Assembly: GCA_947491945.1 (NCBI GenBank)
Contig: CANLLN010000037.1
Coordinates: forward strand, 1-32,447
Direction of reading: 5' to 3'
Length of the DNA stretch: 32,447 bases
Source of the DNA: an uncultured Carboxylicivirga sp.
GTDB taxonomy: Bacteria; Bacteroidota; Bacteroidia; Bacteroidales; Marinilabiliaceae
This document shows positions 8,015 to 17,020 of the stretch, piece after piece; positions within the stretch are counted from its first letter, which is position 1, and every line of letters begins with the position of its first letter. Made by a program: the position numbers and the translations under genes. Below the pieces are notes generated by a model that was given only the letters and a program-made list of their open reading frames with translations, was not told where the DNA came from and did no database searches.

Positions 8015-10990
8015 ATGCTCACCAACTGCCATTCATATTACAGCTTTAAATACGGTGCTATTGCCACCGAGGACTTGATTAAGGTATTGAGTCATTATAA
8101 CTACCACAGCTTTGCCCTTACCGACATCAATAACACCGCAGCCAGCATCGACTTTGTACGCCTGGCAGAGCGGCACAACATCAAGCCGGTTGTGGGGGTC
8201 GATTTTCGCAATGGGGTACAGCAACTGTATGTGGCCATTGCCCGTAACAATGCCGGCTTCAAGGAGATTAACGATTACCTGACTCCTCATCTGCACGAGC
8301 AGGTACATTTCGATGCCCATGCTCCGGCTTTTAAAGAAGCCTGGGTAATCTATCCATTCTCCTATCCCCACGACACCCTGCGCCCCAATGAATTTATTGG
8401 CATTGCTCCCCACGAGCTAAAAAAACTGCCCTTTTCGCATTGGAAAAATCATCAGGATAAACTGGTAATTAAACACACCTGCTCTTTTCGCAACAAGCAC
8501 GACTACAATGCTCATCGGCTGCTACGCGCCATCGACAACAACCTACTGCTTAGCAAGCTGCCCGCCACCGAGCAAGCAACTGAAGCCGATACCATCATCC
8601 CACGGGACGAGCTGCTCAATATATATGCCGATTATCCGCAGATTATCAAAAACACAGAAGATCTGCTGGCCTCATGTCATATCGACTTTCACTTTGGCAC
8701 CAATAAAAACAAACAAGTGTTTAGCCAATCGAAAGAAGCCGATTTTGAGCTACTGAAAAAACGCTGTATCGAAGGACTGGCCTACCGCTATCCCCGGCAC
8801 GATGAAACCGTTATTCAGCGCATGAACAAAGAACTGGAGGTAATTCGTGATCTGGACTTTTGTGCCTATTTTTTAATCACCCTCGACATTGTTGACTACG
8901 CACGTAGTAAAGGCTACTACCATATTGGCCGGGGCAGTGGCGCCAACAGCCTGGTGGCCTACCTGCTGCGCATCACCAATGTGGATCCCATAGAGCTGGA
9001 TCTATATTTCGAGCGTTTTATCAACCCCTTCCGCCAGTCACCACCCGACTTCGATATTGACTTTTCGTGGACCGACCGCGATGATGTGACACGATATATA
9101 TTTGAGCGATACGGGTACGACCGGGTGGCACTGCTGGGCAACTACATCACCTTCAAATATAAATCAGCCATTCGTGAGGTAGCCAAGGTGTTTGGCCTGC
9201 CCGATGATGAAATTGTGACACTGCAAAAGAACCCGGAGGCAGCCCATCAGCAGAAATACGGACAGTGGGTGCTCAAATACAGCCAATTTATCACCGGTTT
9301 CCCCAGCCACTGCAGCATACATGCCAGTGGCATACTCATTTCCGAGGATCCCATTACAGCCTATTCGGCAACCGAGCTGCTGCCCAAGGGCTTTCCCTCT
9401 ACCCAGTTTGATATGTACAATGCCGAAGACCTGGGTCTACACAAATTCGATATCCTTAGTCAGCGCGGACTCAGTAAGATTAAAGATACCCTGACCATCA
9501 TCCACGATAACACCAACACCACCATCGATATTGATGACATACCCAAACTCAAACAGGACAGTCGCATTAAAGAACTACTGAAGGCCGGAAAAGCCATCGG
9601 CTGTTTTTATGTGGAATCGCCGGCCATGCGCATGCTGCTCACCAAGCTCAAAGCCGGTGACTACCTGCGCCTGGTGGCGGCCAGCTCCATCATACGGCCC
9701 GGGGTAGCCAAAAGCGGCATGATGCGCGAATACATCCTGCGCTTTCAACACCCCGAACGTCGCGAACAGGCCCGCAAGGAACTACCCGAGCTATACAATA
9801 TACTGGAGGAGACTTATGGCGTGATGGTCTATCAGGAGGATGTGATTAAGGTAGCCCATTATTTTGCCGGCCTGTCACTGGACGAAGCTGATGTGCTGCG
9901 TCGCGGCATGTCATGGAAATTCAGGCAGCGCAACGAATTTAGTAAGGTACGCGATAAGTTTTTCAGTAACTGCCGGGCCAAAGGCTATGCCGAACAGACG
10001 GTGGCCGATATATGGCGGCAGATTGAGAGCTTTGCCAACTATGCCTTTGCCAAGGGACACTCGGCCAGCTATGCCGTAGAGAGTTTTCAAGCCCTGTATC
10101 TGAAGGCTTATTTCCCGCGCGAATACATGACAGCCACCCTGAATAACGGCGGTGGCTTTTACCGGCCTGAACTATATCTGCACGAAGCGCGTATGCATGG
10201 CGCCATTGTTGAGGCTCCCTGCGTCAACCGCAGCGACTGGCCCTGCACGATCCACGGCAAACACCTGTTTTTGGGATTATTTATGCTACATGGACTAGAA
10301 AAGAAAACGGTGGCTATGCTGCTCAACGAACGGGGGCTGTACGGTGCCTTTGCTAATCTGGCCGACCTGATAAGCCGGGTACCTATTTCACTGGAACAAG
10401 TACTGATACTAATCCGTATTGGCGCCTTACGCTTCACCGGTAAAACCAAGAAAGAACTACTATGGGAAGTTCATCACCTGCTGGGACACAGCAAGCAAAC
10501 CAAGCCGGAGCCCACCCTTTTTCAGCCCGAAGTGCGCGCCTTTGAACTCCCCCCCCTGTGGGAGCACGAGCTGGAAGATGCTTTTGACGAGCTGGAGCTA
10601 CTGGGCTTTCCCCTCACCTCGCCCTTTAAGCTACTGGAAAAACAACTACCCAGCCTACTGAAGGCTACCGACCTGCCCCACTGCCTCAATCAAACAGTGG
10701 CTATCGTAGGTTATCTGATCACCCGCAAGCCCACACGCACCGGCACGGGCGAAACCATGTCGTTTGGCACCTTTTTGGATGTGGAAGGTCACTGGCTCGA
10801 CACGGTACATTTTTCCGATGCCCTGCGACGCTACCCGTTCCGTGGACCCGGGTGCTACCTGCTGCGTGGCAAAGTGGTGGAAGAGTATGGTTTTATATGC
10901 CTTGAAGTAAAGCAAATGTACCGCCTTAGCAACCAAAGCCTGGAAGAAAATACCCGCATACGAAACACACCGCAGGCGCTTCCTGGCTAA
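8015..10990 (+). CDS. dnaE2: error-prone DNA polymerase III alpha subunit (DnaE2 type)
   Basis: A 991-aa C-family polymerase, shorter than replicative DnaE (about 1160 aa) and in the range of DnaE2. Order: PHP domain (start to about 240; the usual first HxH reads N-C-H, so metal binding is probably weakened), palm with GRGSGANSLVAYLL (305-318) and PDFDIDF (344-350; Asp346, Asp348), third Asp479 in HKFDIL, a helix-hairpin-helix region, and an OB-fold near the end. A long C-terminal tau-binding tail is not seen. With dinB upstream and a LexA-like repressor beyond, it fits damage-induced mutagenesis. I use the ATG at 8015 (MLTNCHSYYS); a TTG at 7994 would add seven residues not usual for the family. 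No imuA is present. Confidence 0.93.
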   Translation: MLTNCHSYYSFKYGAIATEDLIKVLSHYNYHSFALTDINNTAASIDFVRLAERHNIKPVVGVDFRNGVQQLYVAIARNNAGFKEINDYLTPHLHEQVHFDAHAPAFKEAWVIYPFSYPHDTLRPNEFIGIAPHELKKLPFSHWKNHQDKLVIKHTCSFRNKHDYNAHRLLRAIDNNLLLSKLPATEQATEADTIIPRDELLNIYADYPQIIKNTEDLLASCHIDFHFGTNKNKQVFSQSKEADFELLKKRCIEGLAYRYPRHDETVIQRMNKELEVIRDLDFCAYFLITLDIVDYARSKGYYHIGRGSGANSLVAYLLRITNVDPIELDLYFERFINPFRQSPPDFDIDFSWTDRDDVTRYIFERYGYDRVALLGNYITFKYKSAIREVAKVFGLPDDEIVTLQKNPEAAHQQKYGQWVLKYSQFITGFPSHCSIHASGILISEDPITAYSATELLPKGFPSTQFDMYNAEDLGLHKFDILSQRGLSKIKDTLTIIHDNTNTTIDIDDIPKLKQDSRIKELLKAGKAIGCFYVESPAMRMLLTKLKAGDYLRLVAASSIIRPGVAKSGMMREYILRFQHPERREQARKELPELYNILEETYGVMVYQEDVIKVAHYFAGLSLDEADVLRRGMSWKFRQRNEFSKVRDKFFSNCRAKGYAEQTVADIWRQIESFANYAFAKGHSASYAVESFQALYLKAYFPREYMTATLNNGGGFYRPELYLHEARMHGAIVEAPCVNRSDWPCTIHGKHLFLGLFMLHGLEKKTVAMLLNERGLYGAFANLADLISRVPISLEQVLILIRIGALRFTGKTKKELLWEVHHLLGHSKQTKPEPTLFQPEVRAFELPPLWEHELEDAFDELELLGFPLTSPFKLLEKQLPSLLKATDLPHCLNQTVAIVGYLITRKPTRTGTGETMSFGTFLDVEGHWLDTVHFSDALRRYPFRGPGCYLLRGKVVEEYGFICLEVKQMYRLSNQSLEENTRIRNTPQALPG

Positions 10991-11020
10991 ACGTGGGGCA
11001 ACAAGGAGTATATCAGCGCA

Positions 11021-11335
11021 CTATTCGATACTATTTTCCAGCAAAATACCCCCTTTGTACATGCCTTTCAGGAAGGGATGAATGGATTTTCCCAATGCCG
11101 ATAAGCGATACTCGACACGAGGGGGCACTTCGGGATAAACGGTACGCGTTATCAGACCATCTCCTTCCAACTCCTTAAGCTGCTTACTTAACATCCGCTC
11201 GCTGATATCAGTAATGAGCCTAACCAACTCGCTGTAACGTTTATGCCCTTGCGACAGGTGCAATATAATAGTACCTTTTCGCTTGCCCTTTACAGCATTA
11301 ATAAAGGTATCGATTGGACAATAGCTTTTTTCCAT
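11021..11335 (-). CDS. HxlR-family transcriptional regulator
   Basis: A 104-aa winged-helix regulator. It shows the family's full pattern: CPID near the start, KGKRKGTIILHLSQGHKRYSEL (recognition region), ISERMLSKQLKELEGDGLITRTVYPEVPPRVEYRLSALGKS. Cys6 corresponds to the conserved N-terminal Cys that senses quinones and electrophiles in Bacillus YodB and CatR; that this one senses them is inference. It is divergent from a YhdH-type oxidoreductase, its probable target. I start at the ATG at 11335 since the extension to 11470 is not conserved-looking and would run into the oxidoreductase gene. It is convergent with dnaE2, 30 nt apart. Confidence 0.9.
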   Translation of the reverse strand: MEKSYCPIDTFINAVKGKRKGTIILHLSQGHKRYSELVRLITDISERMLSKQLKELEGDGLITRTVYPEVPPRVEYRLSALGKSIHPFLKGMYKGGILLENSIE

Positions 11336-11408
11336 TTTTTCAATTCTCAACACATTAATAACGAGCAATTCAGAAATAAATGTTCGTAACCCACCTTTAT
11401 GTAAGCTA

Positions 11409-11439
11409 TTGATAATTAACTCATTTAATCTGATCTTTG
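11409..11439 (+). promoter_or_regulatory. candidate promoter of the quinone oxidoreductase gene
   Basis: TTG (11409-11411), a 20-nt spacer, then GATCTTTG (11432-11439), one mismatch from TAnnTTTG. Transcription would begin near 11446, giving a short leader before the ATG at 11469. Confidence 0.4.
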
Positions 11440-11447
11440 CACAAAAG

Positions 11448-11466
11448 TACAAAATTAAAGCTTGTA
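11448..11466. promoter_or_regulatory. candidate HxlR operator
   Basis: TACAA (11448-11452) and TTGTA (11462-11466) form a 5-bp inverted repeat with a 9-nt spacer, lying over the predicted transcription start. The position suits a repressor; the short arms make it uncertain. Confidence 0.3.
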
Positions 11467-11468
11467 TC

Positions 11469-12470
11469 ATGACACAGAATCACCCAATGTTTAAGGCCTT
11501 TAGAGTTGAAGAAGTTGATGGCCAATACAAAGGCACTATAAAAACAGTACCCTTCGATCCGCTGCAGGACGAAGAGATCCTTGTAAAAGTACACTATACA
11601 TCCCTGAATTATAAAGACGCCCTGTCGGCAACAGGCAATAAGGGCGTAACCCGCCATTACCCGCACACACCGGGCATCGATGCCGTTGGCGTGGTGGAAG
11701 ATTCAAAAAGCGACACAGTAAAAGTTGGCACAAAAGTAATCGTAACCAGCTATGATTTGGGGATGAATACAGATGGTGGCTTTGCCGAATATACTAAAGT
11801 GCCGGCTGCCTGGGCTGTACAATTACCTGATACAATGAGCATGCAGGAAGCTATGATCTATGGTACAGCAGGTCTAACGGCGGGTATGTCTGTTCTGCGT
11901 TTAACAGAATTGGTAAAGCCCACAGATGGTAAAATAGCTGTTTCCGGAGCTACGGGTGGCGTTGGCGCCATCAGTGTTTCCATCCTCTGTAAATTAGGCT
12001 ATAGTGTGGTGGCTATCACGGGTAAAGCAACGGAAACAGATTTCTTAAAAAAACTAGGTGCCGCAGAGGTATTGCTTCGCAGCGACATCGAGAACTTTGA
12101 CAAAAAACCCTTACTAAAGCCTCTATTTGCCGGCGCCATTGATACCGTCGGGGGCGTCATCCTCGAAAATATCATTAAAGCCACCTCGTCCATGGGTGTG
12201 GTAACCTGCTGTGGAAATGCCGCATCGCCTAAACTGGAGTTAACCGTTTTTCCATTTATCCTACGCGGCGTAACACTCATCGGTATTGATTCGCAAAATT
12301 ACCCCATGCCTTACCGGACCAAAGTATGGGAAAAACTAGCCAAAGAATGGAAACCGGCTAACCTGGCAGAAGCCTGCACAGAGATAACACTTGAAACAGT
12401 TCAGTCCAAAATAGACCAAATATTACAAGGCCAGATAAAAGGCCGCACCCTAATTAGAATTAACGGTTAG
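11469..12470 (+). CDS. YhdH/AcuI-type NAD(P)H quinone or acrylyl-CoA oxidoreductase
   Basis: A 333-aa medium-chain dehydrogenase/reductase of the zinc-free YhdH/YhfP branch. Visible blocks: LNYKDALSATG and PHTPGIDAVGVV in the catalytic domain, GTAGLTAGMSVL, the Rossmann motif SGATGGVGAISVSILCKLGY, GAIDTVGG, PFILRGVTLIGIDS and the final GRTLIRI. No zinc-binding cysteines are apparent. Family members reduce quinones or acrylyl-CoA with NADPH; the exact substrate is open. Starts at 11469 or 11487 are both possible, the latter (MFKAFRVEEVDG) matching the E. coli homologue's length better. The divergent HxlR regulator suggests induction by electrophiles or quinones. Confidence 0.9.
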   Translation: MTQNHPMFKAFRVEEVDGQYKGTIKTVPFDPLQDEEILVKVHYTSLNYKDALSATGNKGVTRHYPHTPGIDAVGVVEDSKSDTVKVGTKVIVTSYDLGMNTDGGFAEYTKVPAAWAVQLPDTMSMQEAMIYGTAGLTAGMSVLRLTELVKPTDGKIAVSGATGGVGAISVSILCKLGYSVVAITGKATETDFLKKLGAAEVLLRSDIENFDKKPLLKPLFAGAIDTVGGVILENIIKATSSMGVVTCCGNAASPKLELTVFPFILRGVTLIGIDSQNYPMPYRTKVWEKLAKEWKPANLAEACTEITLETVQSKIDQILQGQIKGRTLIRING

Positions 12471-12483
12471 AATACAAAACCTA

Positions 12484-12517
12484 AAAAAAGACAACCCCGG
12501 ACGCACATCCGGGGTTG
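12484..12517. terminator. strong bidirectional terminator
   Basis: A perfect 10-bp G+C-rich stem (12492-12501 with 12508-12517) and 6-nt loop. On the minus strand it is followed by a run of seven T after C, a textbook intrinsic terminator for dpp11. On the plus strand it follows the oxidoreductase stop with a weaker U-rich tail. Confidence 0.85.
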
Positions 12518-12600
12518 CTAAATATTCTCTCTCTAAGACGGTCTCTTATAATTCCATCCGCCTCATAAAATCACGCGACTAGTGCGTAGGCCATCATACC

Positions 12601-14760
12601 TTACTCAATAATCGTCATTTCATCCAAGAGGTAACCTGCTCCTGCCATTTTATCCACCAGGAACAGTACATAACGCATATCCAGCGAAATATTACGACAC
12701 TGCTCAGGATTAAACATCAGGTCGCTCATCACACCTTCCCAGGCACGGTCGAAGTTAATACCAATCAGATGACCTTCGGCATTAAGCACGGGGCTTCCCG
12801 AGTTACCCCCGGTAGTATGGTTGGTGGCCACAAAACAAACCGGTACGGTACCCTCCACCTCATAGCGTCCATAGTCTTTTTGCTCATACAACTCTTTCAG
12901 TTTGGCCGGTACGCGGTAATCGTAGATATCCGGATTATCCTTTTCCATAATACCCTCCAAGGTTGTGAAATGCTTGTAATAAACAGCATCACGAGCGGTG
13001 TAACCTTTCACTTGCCCGTAGGATACACGCAGGGTAAAATTGGCATCCGGGTAAAAAACCTTATCCGATTCAAACTTCATCTGCGCTTCCATATAGTCCT
13101 TATCCAGGTCAGCCAACTGGGTGCGGTATGCTTTTAGCTGCGGATACACCTTATCTTTATACACGGCTTCAAAACTCTTACTCAGAACAAACGCCGGGTC
13201 TTTTTCGAGCTTCTTTATTGATTTGGTCGAGAAATCAGCAATAAAATCAAGCACCGCCTGTTCATCATCAAAAATCGACTTACCATACAGGTAGTCAACG
13301 TATTTATTAACGTCTCCTTTGTACTTGCCATTAATCAGCTCATACACATTAGGCTGAAAACTCGCCTCTATATTTTCAGCATACATATTTAATAACTTCG
13401 CCGACAGTGATTTATCCAACTGCTTATAATAGTTCTTAAAGAACAGGGTGGCTCGCTCAGTCAGATGTTCCTTTGCCTTCTTCACAGCCTCATCATCCAA
13501 CTCCGTATCCTTATACAGCATCTTTAGTATCTCCATCTGACCCGCCAGATAAGCGATCTCCATACCGTTGGAACGTATCATCTCGCGGTAGTAGCCATAA
13601 GTAAGGTTATAGCGCGTATAATCGGTATATATTTTTTTGTATTGTGCCAGCAAACCGGCATACTCAGGCGCCTCAGCCTTGGCCCATTGCGTAAAGGCCG
13701 CCTCATACTCCTTTTTCTTATTAATGGCATCTAGTATTTCCAAACCACGATTCTCCCCAATCCAGCGTTTCCAACTGTTGGACACGCGTGCATTCTTGGC
13801 TGCGTACTTGATACGCACCGCGGGGTCGGCCTCCTGATAGCGATTCATGATATTCAACTTCTCGGTGCGCACATCAATCAGCTTGGGATTCACCGTTTCG
13901 GTTAACATGGCAATGTGATACGACGGAACATACTGATAGGTGCTTCCGGGATAACCAAATACCATTGTGAAATCACCCTCATTAACCCCTTTCAGCGAAA
14001 TGGGAAAATGCTTAGCAGGTTTGTAGGGCACATTGTCCTTTGAGTATTCAGCCGGCTTATTATCCTTATCGGCATAGATACGAAACATGGAGAAATCGCC
14101 GGTATGACGGGGCCACATCCAGTTATCGGTATCGCCACCAAACTTACCGATGGCCGATGGCGGGGCACCTACCAAACGCACATCTTTAAAAATCTCGTTG
14201 ATAAAAAGAAAATACTGATTGCCGTGGAAGAAAGGCTTTAATACCGCCTGATAGTGAGTTCCTTCCACCGCTTCGTCCTTAATGGCTTTAATATTGGCAG
14301 CAATCTGCTTGTTGCGCTCCTCGGCATTCTGATCGTCATTAGTGCCTTCGAGCACGCGCTCCGTCACATCTTCCATACGCTTCAGAAAAGTCACCGTCAG
14401 ATCCGGATTCACCAACTCTTCCTCTGGCGACATGGCCCAAAAACCATTGGTCAGATAGTCATTCTCCACCGAGCTATGGTATTGTATTTGACCGTATCCG
14501 CAGTGGTGGTTGGTCACGATCAAGCCCTTATCGGAGATCAGTTCGCCGGTACAGCCACGGCCAAAAATCACCACGGCATCCTTCAGACAAGCCTGATTAA
14601 CGCTGTAAACATCTTCGGCGGTAAGCTTAAAGCCCATGGCCTGCATCTGCTCTATATTATACTTCTCCAGTAACATGGGAATCCACATTCCCTCATCGGC
14701 ACGGGCCTGCCCCTGCAACAGCAAGGCAGCCACCAATGTCAATAGAATCTTCCTTATCAT
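12601..14760 (-). CDS. dpp11: S46 dipeptidyl-peptidase, DPP11-type (Asp/Glu-specific)
   Basis: A 719-aa exported serine peptidase (signal peptide 1-21, ending ARA) that removes dipeptides from the N-terminus of peptides in the periplasm. The chymotrypsin-like triad is visible: His85 in TNHHCGYG, Asp222 in HTGDFSMF and Ser654 in GGNSGSP. Eighteen residues after the Ser is Arg672 in NFDRAWEG. In Porphyromonas gingivalis the residue there is Arg673 in DPP11 (prefers Asp or Glu at P1) and Gly673 in DPP7, so this one is predicted to be DPP11. Length matches P. gingivalis DPP11 (about 720 aa). It lies 11 nt after maf, last in a run from kdsC, and is closed by a strong terminator. It fits a lifestyle of feeding on peptides. 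Confidence 0.93.
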   Translation of the reverse strand: MIRKILLTLVAALLLQGQARADEGMWIPMLLEKYNIEQMQAMGFKLTAEDVYSVNQACLKDAVVIFGRGCTGELISDKGLIVTNHHCGYGQIQYHSSVENDYLTNGFWAMSPEEELVNPDLTVTFLKRMEDVTERVLEGTNDDQNAEERNKQIAANIKAIKDEAVEGTHYQAVLKPFFHGNQYFLFINEIFKDVRLVGAPPSAIGKFGGDTDNWMWPRHTGDFSMFRIYADKDNKPAEYSKDNVPYKPAKHFPISLKGVNEGDFTMVFGYPGSTYQYVPSYHIAMLTETVNPKLIDVRTEKLNIMNRYQEADPAVRIKYAAKNARVSNSWKRWIGENRGLEILDAINKKKEYEAAFTQWAKAEAPEYAGLLAQYKKIYTDYTRYNLTYGYYREMIRSNGMEIAYLAGQMEILKMLYKDTELDDEAVKKAKEHLTERATLFFKNYYKQLDKSLSAKLLNMYAENIEASFQPNVYELINGKYKGDVNKYVDYLYGKSIFDDEQAVLDFIADFSTKSIKKLEKDPAFVLSKSFEAVYKDKVYPQLKAYRTQLADLDKDYMEAQMKFESDKVFYPDANFTLRVSYGQVKGYTARDAVYYKHFTTLEGIMEKDNPDIYDYRVPAKLKELYEQKDYGRYEVEGTVPVCFVATNHTTGGNSGSPVLNAEGHLIGINFDRAWEGVMSDLMFNPEQCRNISLDMRYVLFLVDKMAGAGYLLDEMTIIE

Positions 14761-14771
14761 CTCTTATTATT

Positions 14772-15356
14772 TTATTGAATATTAAATGTTTTCAGTTCGG
14801 TATATAAGCGTTGCACCGGCAGGCCCACCACATTAAAATACGAGCCTTCGATGCGCTCGATGCCCACCATGCCAATCCACTCCTGTATACCATAGGCTCC
14901 GGCCTTGTCAAAGGGCTGGTAATGGTCAATGTAATAATGAATCTCGTCGGCTGTTAGGCTTTTAAAAAACACTTTAGTACGAGCGGTAAATCCTGCCTGC
15001 CGCTGTCCTGTAGTTAAGGCCACGCCGGTAATCACCTCGTGGGCTTTCCCCGACAAACCTTGTAGCATACGCACAGCCTCAGCCTTATCGGCCGGCTTAC
15101 CCAATATTTTGCCATCGCAATACACAACGGTATCAGCCGTAATCACCAATAAATTATCTTTTTTACAATCATCATGGTAGGGTTTCGCCTTCTCCCGGGC
15201 CAGAAAAAGAGGCACCTCATCGGCTGGCATCCCAGAGGGAAATATCTCTTCCACCTCTTCTTTAATCAGAATATCAAACGGTATATTTAACTGGCTTAGC
15301 AGCTCTTTACGCCGGGGCGATTGCGATGCAAGTATAATTTTGTAGTTATCTGCCAC
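14772..15356 (-). CDS. maf: Maf-like nucleotide pyrophosphatase
   Basis: A 194-aa Maf protein, a house-cleaning enzyme that hydrolyses non-canonical or excess nucleoside triphosphates to monophosphates. Family blocks: ILASQSPRRKELL (8-20), ITADTVVYCDGKILGKP (catalytic Asp75), LSGKAHEVITGVAL, and DKAGAYGIQEW with GSYFNVVGLPV near the end. Whether it is the dTTP/UTP or the m7GTP class is not certain; the pattern looks more like the dTTP/UTP (YhdE) class. It sits between UbiA and dpp11, a neighbour order common in Bacteroidota. Confidence 0.93.
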   Translation of the reverse strand: MADNYKIILASQSPRRKELLSQLNIPFDILIKEEVEEIFPSGMPADEVPLFLAREKAKPYHDDCKKDNLLVITADTVVYCDGKILGKPADKAEAVRMLQGLSGKAHEVITGVALTTGQRQAGFTARTKVFFKSLTADEIHYYIDHYQPFDKAGAYGIQEWIGMVGIERIEGSYFNVVGLPVQRLYTELKTFNIQ

Positions 15357-15394
15357 GTAGTAATGGTTTATATGATCTTTATAAATGTGAAGAG

Positions 15395-15402
15395 CAAATA
15401 TA
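15395..15402 (-). promoter_or_regulatory. possible -7 box upstream of maf
   Basis: Minus strand shows a perfect TATATTTG, 39 nt before the maf ATG. The nearest TTTG is 24 nt further up, longer than usual, so promoter activity is uncertain. Confidence 0.25.
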
Positions 15403-15457
15403 AACTATTTCGTGGCGACAGCCTGACAAAGAAATAATGAAGATGGGGTGATGTGTT

Positions 15458-16399
15458 TTAAAACATTTGACCCACAAGTACAATGAAGATAACGCCCATA
15501 AGTATAATGAGCTTGCTGATGGTGCTTACCCGATGATATTGCGCAGAAACACGGGCACGCATCCATGTAAATATCAGAAGAAGGTGCGGCAGCGTAAAAC
15601 CTACAATAAAATAAGGCAAGGCATAAGGAATATGACGAAAGGCATCCACAAAGAAATAGATGCTCCATAAAGCTATCAGGGTAAAACCTTCGATAAGCAG
15701 CACAAACGTTTTGGTTAAGGGCAGCCCCAGTGCAATGGGCAACGTTTTACAACCAACCGCCTTATCACCTTTCATATCCTCCGTGTCCTTTATTATTTCG
15801 CGTACAAAATTGCTTAGAAAAGCAAAGATGGCAAAACCACTGGTCCAGAACCAGGCCACCGAGCATGCTTCGGTGCGGATCACCGCCTCACCGTGCACCT
15901 TAGCCAGCATGGCAAACTCAACCGATACTACCAGCAACACTACAATGCCCGTCATCAAAGAAATAACCAAATTACCAATTACAATATGGCGCTTAAAAGT
16001 AGTGCTATAATACCACAACAGCACGGGTACGCCAATAAACATCAGGGCATATATTTCCTTGCGGGAAATGTAGGCGATAAATAACCCCAGAAGAATACCT
16101 CCTAGCGTGAGCACCACGTGCCAAAACAAGGCAGTACGACGACTGATGACCCGCCCCACCAATACTTTCTGCGGCTTATTAATACGATCGATACGAATGT
16201 CGAAATAATCATTGATGATATACCCGGAGGCGGCCAGCAGAAGAGTGGACAGCACCACCAGGGCAAAAAGAAAATCAGATAATACCGGACTTAGCTCATA
16301 CTGGCCGAGTATGGGCAGTATCAATCCGTAGCGCAGTGCATACTGCATGCCACCTATCATCATTAAGTTTTTGTAACGTATGAGTCGTAGGAAATTCAC
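15458..16399 (-). CDS. UbiA-family prenyltransferase (geranylgeranylglycerol-phosphate synthase-like)
   Basis: A 313-aa integral membrane prenyltransferase with about eight or nine hydrophobic helices. The two Asp-rich motifs that bind the prenyl diphosphate through Mg2+ are present: NDYFDIRIDRINKP (63-76) and REIIKDTEDMKGDK (200-213). Bacteroidota copies in this context are usually annotated as geranylgeranylglycerol-phosphate geranylgeranyltransferase, but the true lipid acceptor is unknown; menaquinone-type (MenA) is less likely from the context. The start is GTG at 16399; later ATGs would remove the FLRLIRYKN segment typical of the family N-terminus. Flanked by kdsC-like and maf in one direction. 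Confidence 0.88.
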   Translation of the reverse strand: MNFLRLIRYKNLMMIGGMQYALRYGLILPILGQYELSPVLSDFLFALVVLSTLLLAASGYIINDYFDIRIDRINKPQKVLVGRVISRRTALFWHVVLTLGGILLGLFIAYISRKEIYALMFIGVPVLLWYYSTTFKRHIVIGNLVISLMTGIVVLLVVSVEFAMLAKVHGEAVIRTEACSVAWFWTSGFAIFAFLSNFVREIIKDTEDMKGDKAVGCKTLPIALGLPLTKTFVLLIEGFTLIALWSIYFFVDAFRHIPYALPYFIVGFTLPHLLLIFTWMRARVSAQYHRVSTISKLIILMGVIFIVLVGQMF

Positions 16400-16476
16400 C
16401 TGTGTTGTATTTTAATGATTATACGGGTTATCACTGCCCCACACATCCTGCCATCACCCGCTATTTAATTTATTTT

Positions 16477-16992
16477 CTACCAGATATAGTCAAGCGCCCA
16501 CTTGCCATGGGCACGCAGCACCTGTTCCATCACGTCACGCACCGCGCCTTCTCCACCCTTGCGGTCAGAGATATATTTACACAGCGACTTAATTTCCTCC
16601 ACAGCGTCGGACGGACACACCGGAATTCCCACACGCTTCATCACCGGATAATCGGGCAAATCATCTCCCATGTACATCACCTCATCAGCCTTCACACCGG
16701 TTTCTTTCATCCACTGTTGAAAGCAAGGCCATTTATCCGATATGCCCAGATAAACGTGCTTAAGACCCAGCCCCTCATAACGTTTCCGCACCGCCTGTGT
16801 TGTTCCGCCAGAAATTATGGCCACAGGATAGCCTAGCTTAACAGCCAACTGCAAGGCGAAGCCATCTTTAATATTAGCTGTTCGCATAGGTTCGCCCGAA
16901 GGGTGCATGGGTATCATTTGCGATGATAATACCCCATCCACATCGAAGACAAAGGCCTTCACCCTCATTAAATCCTCTTTGAAATTACTCAT
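16477..16992 (-). CDS. kdsC: KdsC-type HAD phosphatase
   Basis: A 171-aa capless HAD phosphatase of the KdsC subfamily, which releases phosphate from 3-deoxy-D-manno-octulosonate 8-phosphate for lipopolysaccharide synthesis. HAD motifs: DVDGVLS (Asp17 nucleophile, Asp19), SGG (motif II, about 61-63), Lys in ISDKW, and GDDLPDYPVM (Asp110, Asp111). No cap domain, as in tetrameric KdsC. The ATG at 16992 (MSNFKED) fits relatives; one at 17004 is also possible. A terminator-like hairpin ends about 28 nt before the start, so expression of this gene and of UbiA may depend on read-through of the structured leader at 17021-17185, or on a separate weak promoter. Confidence 0.9.
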   Translation of the reverse strand: MSNFKEDLMRVKAFVFDVDGVLSSQMIPMHPSGEPMRTANIKDGFALQLAVKLGYPVAIISGGTTQAVRKRYEGLGLKHVYLGISDKWPCFQQWMKETGVKADEVMYMGDDLPDYPVMKRVGIPVCPSDAVEEIKSLCKYISDRKGGEGAVRDVMEQVLRAHGKWALDYIW

Positions 16993-17020
16993 TTTATTCA
17001 ACATTTTTGGCGAAGATACG

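Noticed and set aside
12769-13137. 122-codon frame opposite dpp11, and other long antisense frames such as 680-1120, 14254-14673 and 29177-29554
   Set aside because: All lie inside well-supported genes on the other strand and show no domain, signal or start context of their own.
15405-15668. 87-codon frame overlapping the end of the UbiA gene
   Set aside because: It is a shifted frame of the UbiA 3' end with a cysteine-rich, low-quality sequence.
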